Positions 1 to 7,288 are shown, numbered from the stretch's first letter. The stretch: 7,478 nucleotides of DNA from Bacteroidales bacterium (GCA_029935275.1 JAOZKQ010000098.1:1-7478), one strand, 5' to 3'. The notes: a model not told the origin generated them from the sequence alone. Numbers and translations are program-made.

Positions 1-1486
1 CAATCTGAGCCAGAGTACGGTTTTTGCTATAATCCTTATATCCTTTTACCATATCTGCATAAGGATTATAGTAATTGCCATCTCCGTAATTACCAAATAA
101 AATATGCTTTGTATATTGGTGGGCATCATCCGGCTCATAATAGGATTTGAACAATACGGGGTTGGTGCGCATCACTTTCCGATACATTGCCGAACCTCCA
201 TCAATTGGGCCTGTGTAGTCGTCAAAAGTGGTATTAAAGATAATCTTTGCCTGAGTGGTTTTTGTTAAGTTCAAATTGATATTAGCCCTTAGATTATATT
301 GCTTGAGATCAATATTGTTATTGAAATTATTCTTTTTATCGACTCTTAGAACACCATTGTCTTTATTCATGGTGGCAGCAAGATAATAGCGTGCCACTTT
401 ACCACCTCCGTTAATGCTGAAATTTAAACGCTGGTTGATGGCTTGAGCTTTAAACATTTCGTCATACCAATCAGTAGTAGGATAAAGGACTGGATTTTCA
501 CCGGTAATTGTTTTATCTATTTTTTCAAGGGAATAGGGTAGCAATCCTAAAGGGTCCCTGGTTTTTACCGCTTCGTTATGCATCAACATATAGGTAATCG
601 GATCGGCAAGCTCAATATTATTTGTGGGTCTTGATACAGAAGTTTCATATCTTATGGAAACCCTGGCCTTACCTTCCCTTCCTTCTTTAGTGGTAACATA
701 GATTACCCCGTTGGCACCTCTAGCTCCATACAAAGCAGTAGCTGTAGCATCTTTCATAATAGAGAAAGTGGCAATATCATCAGGCTGCATACGGGCAAGA
801 TCCCCGGCTGTAAGCTCTACACCATCAATTAAAATAAGAGGATCTTTTTTATAGCCGAAGGTAGTAACACCACGGACAAAGAATTGTGCATTGTCCTGAC
901 CGGGTTCCCCACTTCGCTGATATGAAATAATTCCTGACATTCTACCTGCCAGAGAAGTGGTAAGGTTACTTGAAGGTACTTTAAGATCTGAAACCTTCAC
1001 AGTAGTAATAGAAGCAATTACACTTTCTTTCTTCTGTTTGGCAAAGGCAACTACTGTAACATCTTCAAGTTCCTCAGACTTTTGGGGAAGTACAATATTG
1101 AAAAGAAGTCTGGCTCCAACCGGAACTTCTTTGGTTTCCATACCAATAAAAGAAACTACCATTACATCGGTTGAGCTCACATCAATGGTGAAATACCCAT
1201 TAGGGTCAGTAATTACTCCACGGGTAGTACCCTTAATAGTAACTGTGGCTCCAGGGAGAGGATCTCCTCCCTCATCTGCTACTGTACCTGTAATTTTTTT
1301 CTGATCCTGTACTGCAGCTTCTTTTTTATTCTTTCCCTTTATGGCTTCAGGCTTATTAATCTCCACTGCCAATAAAGTACTTTCCGAAAGAAAACTAAAG
1401 AGGAAGATTGCCAAAAACGAAATTTTCAGCAAAGACTCTAATTTTAAAAATTTAATAATTTTTTTTAAGTAAAGATTCTTTCTCAT
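1..1486 (-). CDS. SusC/RagA-family TonB-dependent outer-membrane transporter, N-terminal part
   Basis: Outer-membrane channel that imports a ligand, often a glycan or peptide, using TonB energy; it normally works with a SusD-like surface lipoprotein. The visible 495 codons read from ATG at 1486 and run off the left edge. A basic N-terminus and hydrophobic segment (about 22-40) form a long signal peptide. Residues 64-124 are a carboxypeptidase-regulatory-like beta domain (KITGTV, PLPGATVTIKGT, GVITDPNGYF). A TonB-box-like stretch follows (LEDVTVVAFAKQKKES, 140-155). The plug domain (about 160-275) carries the SusC signature: LILIDGV (217-223), then SIMKDATATALYGARGANG (242-260) and VIYVTTKEG. 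The first barrel strands start after about 275. Family members are usually about 1000 residues, so roughly half is missing. A SusD gene would be expected downstream, to the left. The family is certain; the substrate cannot be told. No anti-sigma/FecR-type gene sits in the upstream gap. Confidence 0.96.
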   Translation of the reverse strand, partial: MRKNLYLKKIIKFLKLESLLKISFLAIFLFSFLSESTLLAVEINKPEAIKGKNKKEAAVQDQKKITGTVADEGGDPLPGATVTIKGTTRGVITDPNGYFTIDVSSTDVMVVSFIGMETKEVPVGARLLFNIVLPQKSEELEDVTVVAFAKQKKESVIASITTVKVSDLKVPSSNLTTSLAGRMSGIISYQRSGEPGQDNAQFFVRGVTTFGYKKDPLILIDGVELTAGDLARMQPDDIATFSIMKDATATALYGARGANGVIYVTTKEGREGKARVSIRYETSVSRPTNNIELADPITYMLMHNEAVKTRDPLGLLPYSLEKIDKTITGENPVLYPTTDWYDEMFKAQAINQRLNFSINGGGKVARYYLAATMNKDNGVLRVDKKNNFNNNIDLKQYNLRANINLNLTKTTQAKIIFNTTFDDYTGPIDGGSAMYRKVMRTNPVLFKSYYEPDDAHQYTKHILFGNYGDGNYYNPYADMVKGYKDYSKNRTLAQI

Positions 1487-2143
1487 AAAATTAAGTTTGT
1501 AAAGGTTTGAAATTTAGGTTAACAATCATAATAAAATGAATATTTCAAATTTACAATAGATATAAATATACTGCAACGTTTTAGTATGTAATAGAAGTAA
1601 AGATATTCTATCATAAACTGTATTTATCAGATAAATAGGAAGTTAGTGGTATTGCCTGGATGTAATTTATAAGTATTTTAAATTGTTAATTGTTAGTTGT
1701 GTCCTGTAATATTAAGTATTATAGGCAGTTGTGAGAAATAAAATAATTTTTATACTTTACTATTTAGAAAATTTTCATTTTCAAGAGTAATATAAATAAT
1801 TAGTCTAAATAAGCGTATAAAGTACACTAAATCAGTACAATATATCATAATAACTTATAGAGAAGATAAGATTACTTCCGGGTTTCATTTTTCTAATATT
1901 TGAATAGCCGGTTTAAACCTTGATAAAAATGATAATTTTGCATTGGAATTTGTAATTAAACTAAAGAATCTTTTCTTTTGGCTATTTTGATATTTGTAAT
2001 AGCTGATAGGGATTAATAATGTTTTGAACAGTTACAAATGATGAAACGAATATGTAAAAAATCATCATTTATTGCACATGAGGGAATGATTATTTTTTAT
2101 ATGAGAGTTCCATGTGACCAATGAAATATATAATTAGAAACAC
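1487..2143. other. AT-rich divergent intergenic region (657 bp)
   Basis: Separates the leftward SusC gene from the rightward modular secreted protein. It holds the SusC promoter at 1546-1576. On the plus strand TAATTTTG at 1933-1940 matches the -7 box, but the nearest TTG triplets lie 10 and 30 bases upstream, so it is not a good promoter; no perfect plus-strand promoter was found for the gene at 2144. I see no tRNA, no strong hairpin with a T-tract and no convincing gene. The length is greater than two simple promoters need, so an unrecognised regulatory RNA or regulator site is possible but unsupported. Confidence 0.6.
1546..1576 (-). promoter_or_regulatory. Bacteroidota-type promoter for the SusC gene
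   Basis: On the minus strand TTG (1574-1576) is followed after 20 bases by TAAATTTG (1546-1553). This matches the Bacteroidota primary-sigma pattern TTG-N(19-21)-TAnnTTTG exactly. Transcription would start around 1540, leaving a 5' leader of about 55 bases before the ATG at 1486. It is the only perfect TAnnTTTG on the minus strand that I found in this gap. Position and spacing support the call, but there is no experimental evidence here. Confidence 0.6.
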
Positions 2144-4030
2144 ATGAAATTTTACATAAAATATATACCAGTCTTTTTAATCTTTTTTCTAAGTTTAAAG
2201 TTAAGTGCACAGTTTAATATTCCTGTTTCTCGTGAAGACTGGAAAATTATTTATGTGGATAGTGAGGAAACTTCATTAGGCAGGTATGCTACAAATGTTT
2301 TCGATGATGATATTAGTACAATATGGCATACTCAATGGGTAGCCGCTGATCCGGATTATCCGCATGAGTTGCAAATTGATTTGGGGGATGTTTACCATCT
2401 AACGGGTTTCAGGTACCTGCCCAGGCAGGATGGAGGGGCAAATGGAACAATTGTGGAGTATGATTTTTATATCAGTTTGGACGGTTCTAACTGGGTAAAA
2501 GTTATATCAAATGGAACCTGGGCATCTAATACAAGTGAAAAAGAGTCCTTGTTTAACCCAATTGATGGGCGGTATATCCGTTTTGTAGGATTAGAGGAAA
2601 TCAACAGGAATGCCTGGGCAAGTTGCGCTGAACTGAATGTATTGCATGTATATACCGGTGTTGCATTTGTGGCAGATAAGAAGCAGGTAAGTGTTGGCGA
2701 AACGGTAAATTTTACTGATTTGTCAGGAAATTCGCCCACTGCCTGGGAATGGATTTTTGAAGGTGGTACTCCTTCTACATCTATTGAGCAGAACCCTTCA
2801 GTTGTTTTCAATGATTTTGGAAAATTTACGGTAACTTTAATTACAACTTCTGAGTCAGGAAAGGATACATTAATAAAACCTGATTATATCTCAATTGATT
2901 ACTGTAGCCCACAGCTTGAAAGTAATGATATTTATATTGATACTGTTTGGCTTGGAAACATTTTTAACATTACAGGTCCGGATCAGGGACTGGCAGATTA
3001 CACTCATTTATCTACTGAAGTATATCGGGGAGCTTCTTACCCTATTTATGTGCATTATAATAATCCCTGGAATGCCATTGATACTTCCGGTTGCTGGATC
3101 GACTGGAATAAGGATGGTGCCTTTGATGAAGAAACTGAGTTTACGCTACTTACCGGACACCACAGTGTTAAAGGAGTGATTACTGTTCCGGTGGATGCGG
3201 TATTAGATACACTCAGAATGAGAATACTTGCCAGGTACTGGAGATGGCCGCCTGATCCGTGTGAAGATGTGGAGAATGGGGAGATAGAGGACTATAGTAT
3301 TGTTGTTTTGCCATTCTCTACGGAAGTTCCGGTAGCCGATTTTGAAGCAGATAAAACAATTATTTGTGCCGGGGAAACCGTTTATTTCAGGGATCTTTCA
3401 ATGAATACTCCAAATGCCTGGTTATGGGAATTTGAGGGAGGTGACCCTGATACCGCTAATTTTCAAACACAAGCTGTTCGATACCCTGTAGCAGGCAGCT
3501 ATAAGGTGAGCCTTAGTGTGTCGCAAGCCAGCGGGTCTGATACAAAAATGTTGGATGACTATATTACAGTATTTGGTGATACGAGTATAAGCAGGTATGG
3601 AGGTGTTCTTACCGCCAATGCCACCGATGCTACTTACCAGTGGATAAATTGTGTGGATAGTATAGATATCCAGGCTGCCACAGGCCGGACTTTTGAGCCT
3701 CTTGAAAATGGTAGTTATGCTGTCAGAATTGTACAGAATGGCTGTGAAGCGACTTCATCCTGTCAGCTTGTGAATAATGTAGATATTTCTGAATTGTCAG
3801 GAAAACCAGGCATAGCTATTTATCCTAATCCAAATAAGGGGGATTTTAAGTTAGAATTGTTTTTGGATAAACCGGTTGGAATTAAAATTTATAATGCTAC
3901 CGGAACATTAATCTATAGTAATTCTAAAGCCATAGGTTCTGAAATGATCAGGATAGATTCTAAAGGGATTTACTACCTGAAAATTGATACAGGGAAGGAG
4001 ATTCTTGTCAGGAAGGTGGTGGTGAATTAG
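2144..4030 (+). CDS. Secreted modular protein: F5/8 type C, PKD, GEVED, PKD, T9SS sorting domain
   Basis: Predicted surface or secreted binding protein of 628 residues, with no catalytic domain seen. Signal peptide: residues 1-23 (hydrophobic core, ending LSAQ). Residues about 28-168 look like an F5/8 type C (discoidin/CBM32-like) domain: NVFDDDISTIWHT, then LQIDLGDVYHLTGFRYLPR, and RYIRFVGLEE near its end. PKD domain 1 is about 175-250. Residues about 254-388 match a GEVED domain: CWIDWNKDGAFDEETE (317-332), RMRI, and GEIEDYSI (379-386); its DxNxDGxxD pattern (320-328) suggests a metal-binding loop. PKD domain 2 is about 397-476. Residues about 482-545 are an Ig-like cysteine-containing segment (YQWINC). 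The T9SS type A sorting domain runs about 557-628 (IYPNPNKGDFKLEL, ending RKVVVN). Such architectures occur in adhesins and glycan-binding accessory proteins of Bacteroidota; the ligand is unknown. The ATG at 2144 is chosen because it directly precedes the signal peptide. Confidence 0.9.
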   Translation: MKFYIKYIPVFLIFFLSLKLSAQFNIPVSREDWKIIYVDSEETSLGRYATNVFDDDISTIWHTQWVAADPDYPHELQIDLGDVYHLTGFRYLPRQDGGANGTIVEYDFYISLDGSNWVKVISNGTWASNTSEKESLFNPIDGRYIRFVGLEEINRNAWASCAELNVLHVYTGVAFVADKKQVSVGETVNFTDLSGNSPTAWEWIFEGGTPSTSIEQNPSVVFNDFGKFTVTLITTSESGKDTLIKPDYISIDYCSPQLESNDIYIDTVWLGNIFNITGPDQGLADYTHLSTEVYRGASYPIYVHYNNPWNAIDTSGCWIDWNKDGAFDEETEFTLLTGHHSVKGVITVPVDAVLDTLRMRILARYWRWPPDPCEDVENGEIEDYSIVVLPFSTEVPVADFEADKTIICAGETVYFRDLSMNTPNAWLWEFEGGDPDTANFQTQAVRYPVAGSYKVSLSVSQASGSDTKMLDDYITVFGDTSISRYGGVLTANATDATYQWINCVDSIDIQAATGRTFEPLENGSYAVRIVQNGCEATSSCQLVNNVDISELSGKPGIAIYPNPNKGDFKLELFLDKPVGIKIYNATGTLIYSNSKAIGSEMIRIDSKGIYYLKIDTGKEILVRKVVVN

Positions 4031-4041
4031 ATTACAATTAA

Positions 4042-4139
4042 GATGGTTATTAGCTTCGCTGTTATACGGTGGTTATTGGATTGCTTTGCAACGTCAATTA
4101 GCAGTGCTGTTATTCGATGGTTATTAGATTGCTTCGCAA
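4042..4139. repeat. Degenerate direct repeats just after the stop codon
   Basis: A 34-bp unit beginning GCTGTTAT at 4058-4091 recurs at 4106-4139 with 30 of 34 bases identical, a period of 48 bp. A core starting GATGGTTATTAG is also present at 4042-4059, where four bases (ATTG) are missing relative to the copy at 4116. The last copy contains the small palindrome ATTGC-TTC-GCAAT (4128-4140). The array starts 11 bases after the stop codon at 4030. There are too few, too diverged copies for a CRISPR array. Confidence 0.7.
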
Positions 4140-4403
4140 TTGTTATTATTTGCACTGGTATTATGATTATTGCAGCTCAATAATAAAAAGAGTTAGATCC
4201 TACTGAATAAAACCGAATTTCAATTAATAACTATTGAATTACAATGCCAGTAGAGCACATAATACGGATCAATTTATAAAGTTGGGGGAATTAAATTTTA
4301 ATCTATTATAAATGCTTAGGATAAGGGTGTAGCATGTTTATTTTGTAGCAATGAATATCTTGACAAAGAATTTATATATGATCAGATAAATTGGATGAAG
4401 ACC

Positions 4404-4491
4404 AAAACAAGTAATTTTGCTGCCTTTCCCACCGAGAAAACCAAGCCAGCGGCAGAGTCGCGTAATATTTGTAGATAAAATTACTCGTTTT
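4404..4491. repeat. 15-bp inverted repeat around a 58-bp centre
   Basis: AAAACAAGTAATTTT (4404-4418) is the reverse complement of AAAATTACTCGTTTT (4477-4491) except at one position (A4409 against C4486). Inside, CTGCC (4420-4424) and GGCAG (4451-4455) can pair as well. A small open frame, ATG at 4395 to TAA at 4478 (27 codons, MKTKTSNFAAFPTEKT...), spans most of the element. The arrangement suggests a structured RNA or a short palindromic mobile repeat. No transposase is present. Confidence 0.55.
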
Positions 4492-4568
4492 ATTAAAAGG
4501 TGCAGCGCACAGTAATATTCCCTTTATTATCTTAGGCTTAAGCATTGTTATTCACTCCTTATTTCATT

Positions 4569-4617
4569 CCGGCGCTGCTTAAGTTTAGCTTTTCTGTCTG
4601 GCATTCCATTGCGCCGG
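4569..4617. repeat. GC-rich 7-bp inverted repeat
   Basis: CCGGCGC (4569-4575) and GCGCCGG (4611-4617) are perfect inverted copies separated by 35 bases. They stand out in an otherwise AT-rich gap. They could be the stem of an RNA or the boundary of a repeat unit together with the neighbouring hairpins. Confidence 0.5.
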
Positions 4618-4638
4618 TACTTTTCTTTTACTTTTTTC

Positions 4639-4657
4639 CCCGGGGTTTCACCCCGGG
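4639..4657. repeat. GC-rich perfect hairpin (8-bp stem, TTC loop)
   Basis: CCCGGGGT (4639-4646), loop TTC, ACCCCGGG (4650-4657): all eight pairs match and seven are G-C. A T-rich run precedes it on the plus strand, but only TTTAGG follows, and on the minus strand it is followed by an A-run. It therefore does not have the form of an intrinsic terminator in either direction. It resembles dispersed REP-like palindromes; that assignment is an inference. Confidence 0.6.
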
Positions 4658-4669
4658 TTTAGGTATTGA

Positions 4670-4682
4670 AGCCTTTCAGGCT
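4670..4682. repeat. Second small hairpin with the same TTC loop
   Basis: AGCCT (4670-4674), loop TTC, AGGCT (4678-4682), followed by six A on the plus strand. It lies 12 bases after the GC-rich hairpin and shares its TTTCA centre, so the two probably belong to one repeat unit (about 4639-4682). Confidence 0.5.
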
Positions 4683-4800
4683 AAAAAATGCAAAACTTTA
4701 TGTGCATATTTTAATAATGGTACAACAACAATTCAGGTTTTTCTCCCTAAGAATTTCAATTGATCCCATAATACTAAAAACTAAAAGCTTCATTTTCCCA

Positions 4801-4849
4801 ACTTCCGTCTCCCGACTTCGGACTTCGGACTTCGGACTTCCGTCTTCGC
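4801..4849. repeat. Heptanucleotide tandem array, consensus ACTTCGG
   Basis: Seven consecutive 7-bp units in strict register: ACTTCCG, TCTCCCG, three perfect ACTTCGG (4815-4835), ACTTCCG, and a degenerate TCTTCGC. The last base of the array is the last base of the CotH stop codon (TAG, read on the minus strand from 4851 to 4849), so on the sense strand of that gene the repeat begins right at the end of translation. The plus strand is pyrimidine-rich and lacks GAAG, so the array does not fold on itself. A 7-bp period shifts frame at each unit, which argues against coding. Confidence 0.85.
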
Positions 4850-6585
4850 TACTTCTTAATAAACTTCAATGTGCTGCCGGGGTTTTGATTTTTATCCAAT
4901 ATTTTAAGGATATAAATTCCGGAAGGTATTTCTTCCAGCTTAAGTGTAGTTTCCTGATCTGATAATTTACCTGATTTGATAAGGCGTCCCATCATATTAA
5001 ATATCTCATAATACTCAGTATCAAAGTTTCTTTTTCTTATGATTAGATAATCATTTGCAGGATTTGGGTAAAGCAGGTAGGTGTTTTTTCTTGTTGTATT
5101 TGCATTTTCTGTTACAAGAGGAGGGAAGTAATCATCCAGAAATATAAGACGTTCTGTTAACCAGGTATTCAGGTAGAACATGTTTTGCAGGTCCAGGCTG
5201 TTATCCCCCCATTTTATCTTTTCCCTGTTATATACCCCATTTATGTGAAGTAGATTATATTTTTCTTCAAACATAGCCATCAAACGGAGCTTGTCAAATT
5301 CATTCTCCCTAAGTGTATTCCATCGATCCCGGAGCATTATGTTAAAGAAATCATTATCAAGGTTCATTAAACGGTCAAACATTCCATTTGAGAAAATATC
5401 ATCTGTAATGTTTACCCGGCTGCCATTCCATAACATGCCCCAGGTCCCATCGAGATCCCATGGAATATTAATAAAGGGCTCATCATCATCGTATCTGGAA
5501 AGATAAATATTTTTACCCCTGTTATCAGTACCTCTGAAAATATTGAGAAAGAGAAAATAGTCAACTGCATTTTCAATATTAAAAAGAGATAGTATGTCTC
5601 TTAAAAATTCATCATCACTTCCATTTACTACCAGATTTACCAGCTTATGCAATTCTGTCCAATCGGTGATTTCTTCATTTTTTGGATATTTCATTTCGAA
5701 GCCGCTCCAAATACGATTTGCATTGTTGAAAGCAGGCGCAGCATCATAAGTTACAGCATCTCCCCAATAAATTGCCTTTGATAATTGTCCTCTGATCCTG
5801 GAGTTGTCTTCAATGAATTTTTTTAGCTTCAACTGCTTTCTATCCACTTGTTCTGTTAGTAAATAAATACCTTTATATTCCTCATTTAAAAATAGTTCGG
5901 CATATCTGGTGTGGATTCCTGGTACCGCTTTAGGTTCTTTTTCCTGATAATATAGTGTGTGGATTTTTAACCATAATTCATGTGAAACAGCATTTCTTAG
6001 ACGCATGGGTTCGTTCCACATGGCAATTAACAACCAGTCATCATCATTTCGCATGGATAGCAGCGATTTGTTTAATGTATCCAGTCCTGATTCGTCTTTC
6101 CATAATTCCAGATCATATGATTTTTTTGGGTAGCCCTGTGAAATACCTCCCCTTCTTTCAATTCCCATAAAAGAGGTAAATGTTTCGGTGGAATCTGAAA
6201 TTATGAATGTTGCCGGTACTTTTGGTTCATCGCCAATATAATAATCTGTTTGAACCTGGATCAAAGGTAATTCCGTAAAGAATAAATCATAGCTTTCATT
6301 ATCTGTAGTAACAAGGTAGGAGCCACCAGTTTTTAAACCTGAGGGTATAGTCCTGAATGCATATATACTACCAGCCTCAAATTGAATATACAGGGAAGTA
6401 TAGTTGGAAAGGTCCGTGTATGCCTTAATATCAGTATTGCTTACAATCATCTTCAGGCCCCGGTCTATCTGGTACTCACCATATGCCACCCTGATAGTAT
6501 CATTCTGACTATCCCTTGCGGAAAGCATGAGACCCGTAAGAAGCAACAAGCTAAGTGAAATAAGTATTTTGCCAGATGTATTCAA
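4849..6585 (-). CDS. CotH-family kinase-like protein with signal peptide and T9SS sorting domain
   Basis: CotH proteins are atypical protein kinases; Bacillus spore-coat CotH phosphorylates coat proteins, and other bacteria carry exported versions. This one has 578 codons. Residues 1-23 are a signal peptide (KILISLSLLLLTGLMLSA). A beta-rich segment follows (about 30-100), then the CotH core (about 105-490): FIISDST, GIERRGGISQGYPKKSYDLE (141-160), DDDWLLIAMWNEPMRLRNAVS, YAELFLNEEYKGIYLLTEQVDR, FLNIFRGTDNRGKN (346-359) and the key NIPWDLDGTWG (373-383), whose aspartates (D377, D379) fit the metal/ATP-binding position. Residues about 504-578 are a T9SS sorting domain (LLYPNPANDYLIIRKRN). The start is TTG (6583-6585): an in-frame TAA lies two codons upstream, no ATG lies between, and the signal peptide begins here. 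It is the last gene of the operon, 12 bp after the DUF2490-like gene, which suggests translational coupling. The target protein is unknown. Confidence 0.92.
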   Translation of the reverse strand: MNTSGKILISLSLLLLTGLMLSARDSQNDTIRVAYGEYQIDRGLKMIVSNTDIKAYTDLSNYTSLYIQFEAGSIYAFRTIPSGLKTGGSYLVTTDNESYDLFFTELPLIQVQTDYYIGDEPKVPATFIISDSTETFTSFMGIERRGGISQGYPKKSYDLELWKDESGLDTLNKSLLSMRNDDDWLLIAMWNEPMRLRNAVSHELWLKIHTLYYQEKEPKAVPGIHTRYAELFLNEEYKGIYLLTEQVDRKQLKLKKFIEDNSRIRGQLSKAIYWGDAVTYDAAPAFNNANRIWSGFEMKYPKNEEITDWTELHKLVNLVVNGSDDEFLRDILSLFNIENAVDYFLFLNIFRGTDNRGKNIYLSRYDDDEPFINIPWDLDGTWGMLWNGSRVNITDDIFSNGMFDRLMNLDNDFFNIMLRDRWNTLRENEFDKLRLMAMFEEKYNLLHINGVYNREKIKWGDNSLDLQNMFYLNTWLTERLIFLDDYFPPLVTENANTTRKNTYLLYPNPANDYLIIRKRNFDTEYYEIFNMMGRLIKSGKLSDQETTLKLEEIPSGIYILKILDKNQNPGSTLKFIKK

Positions 6586-6597
6586 AGTTTAAATTCT

Positions 6598-7278
6598 TTA
6601 TATTTTAAATTTAAAGTTATACCTGAACCGAAATAAAATGGCAGAAAAGGTATTCAGGTATAATTCCCTGTCATACATAACACCTATCGTTAAGGATTGT
6701 TTTTTAGCAGTTGGGAATTTTAATTCTGCCCCAATTCGGTATTCATCGATAAGCCTTTGTCGAAAATCCTGTATGGGAAAGAAGAGTTCAGTGAACAGAC
6801 CGGGAGTAATTTTATTGTTTTTAATGTTATAAGTGACCTCAAATTTATTTCTGATATGATGAGATGGTATCTTATCCCATTCACTATTAATATAATCTTT
6901 AGTCATCCGCTGATACCTGAGGCGGTCTTTAAATTTAAACCGCTTTACCGGGTAATCAAAGTTTATATCTGCAAATATTTTGTTACGGGAATAAAAATAT
7001 CTGTTTTTTTCTTTTCTCCAGGCAAAACGGTAGCTGGCCGCAATGTCAAAATGTTTATTTAACTTGTAGGCTAGCTGAAATTGGAGAAGGTTTTTATATA
7101 AATTTATATCATTGTTTAATATACGAGTTTCACCAGAAACATTAAAACTGAATTTATGAGGTAAGTTGAAATCCAGTTTTACTCTAAACCACTCTCCTGA
7201 TACCTGTCCATGCGTTTTTACTTCGCTGGAAATAATGCAGAGAAAAAATAAAAAGTAAAAGTAAAATTTCTTTGTCAT
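6598..7278 (-). CDS. DUF2490-like outer-membrane beta-barrel protein
   Basis: Predicted outer-membrane protein of 226 residues. A signal peptide covers about residues 1-25 (FYFYFLFFLCIISS, then HGQ). The rest is alternating beta strands with many aromatic and charged residues and no soluble catalytic motif: FRVKLDFNLPHKFSFNVSGE (31-50), KHFDIAASYRFAWRKEKNRY, then RLRYQRM (119-125), RNKFEVTYNI, PGLFTELFF, and a final strand LFRFRYNFKFKI. The Arg/Tyr-rich strands and length of about 220-240 fit the DUF2490 family, which has no established function. It sits between the DUF4956 gene (10 bp gap) and the CotH gene (12 bp gap), all on one strand, so an operon is likely. It may anchor or transport something for the CotH protein (inference). 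The ATG at 7278 directly precedes the signal peptide. Barrel confidence is high; the family name is moderately sure. Confidence 0.8.
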   Translation of the reverse strand: MTKKFYFYFLFFLCIISSEVKTHGQVSGEWFRVKLDFNLPHKFSFNVSGETRILNNDINLYKNLLQFQLAYKLNKHFDIAASYRFAWRKEKNRYFYSRNKIFADINFDYPVKRFKFKDRLRYQRMTKDYINSEWDKIPSHHIRNKFEVTYNIKNNKITPGLFTELFFPIQDFRQRLIDEYRIGAELKFPTAKKQSLTIGVMYDRELYLNTFSAILFRFRYNFKFKI

Positions 7279-7288
7279 CCCTTAATGA

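Larger units (their letters stand above)
4031..4848. other. Convergent, repeat-rich intergenic region (818 bp)
   Basis: Lies between the 3' ends of the modular protein (plus) and the CotH gene (minus). From left to right it holds a degenerate direct repeat (4042-4139), a weak AT stem TTCAAT/ATTGAA (4219-4238), a 15-bp inverted repeat (4404-4491), a 7-bp GC-rich inverted repeat (4569-4617), two hairpins with TTC loops (4639-4657 and 4670-4682) and a heptamer array (4801-4849). Reading frames here cross these repeats and look like no known protein. No canonical hairpin-plus-T-tract terminator is seen for either gene. The GC-rich patches contrast with the AT-rich flanks, which fits inserted dispersed repeats (inference). 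Confidence 0.6.

Noticed and set aside
957..1304. Plus-strand open frame of 115 codons
   Set aside because: Lies wholly antisense to the SusC carboxypeptidase-regulatory and plug domains, whose protein signature is unmistakable on the minus strand.
2038..2124. Plus-strand frame of 28 codons starting ATGATGAAACG just upstream of the modular protein gene
   Set aside because: Short, no recognisable motif, no promoter or ribosome-binding evidence; expected by chance in this AT-rich gap.
2467..2811. Minus-strand frame of 114 codons
   Set aside because: Antisense shadow of the F5/8 type C and first PKD domains; no signal peptide or family resemblance.
2895..3179. Plus-strand frame of 94 codons in another frame
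   Set aside because: Overlaps the GEVED domain in the wrong frame; the GEVED motif frame is clearly the real one.
4042..4139. CRISPR array
   Set aside because: Only two to three diverged copies, irregular spacing (26 and 48 bp), and no cas gene nearby.
4639..4682. Intrinsic terminator for either convergent gene
   Set aside because: The hairpins are strong but lack a downstream T-tract on both strands, and they lie about 610 bp and 170 bp from the respective stop codons.
4395..4700. Insertion sequence
   Set aside because: Inverted repeats are present but no transposase frame and no clear target-site duplication was seen; at most a non-autonomous repeat.
4545..4962. Two overlapping plus-strand frames (72 and 98 codons)
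   Set aside because: They read through the GC-rich hairpins, and the longer one also reads through the heptamer array and into the antisense of the CotH 3' end; composition reflects repeats, not a protein.
5291..6170. Two plus-strand frames of 71 codons
   Set aside because: Antisense to the conserved CotH core.
6638..7062. Two plus-strand frames (64 and 101 codons)
   Set aside because: Antisense to the DUF2490-like barrel gene, which has a signal peptide and operon spacing.
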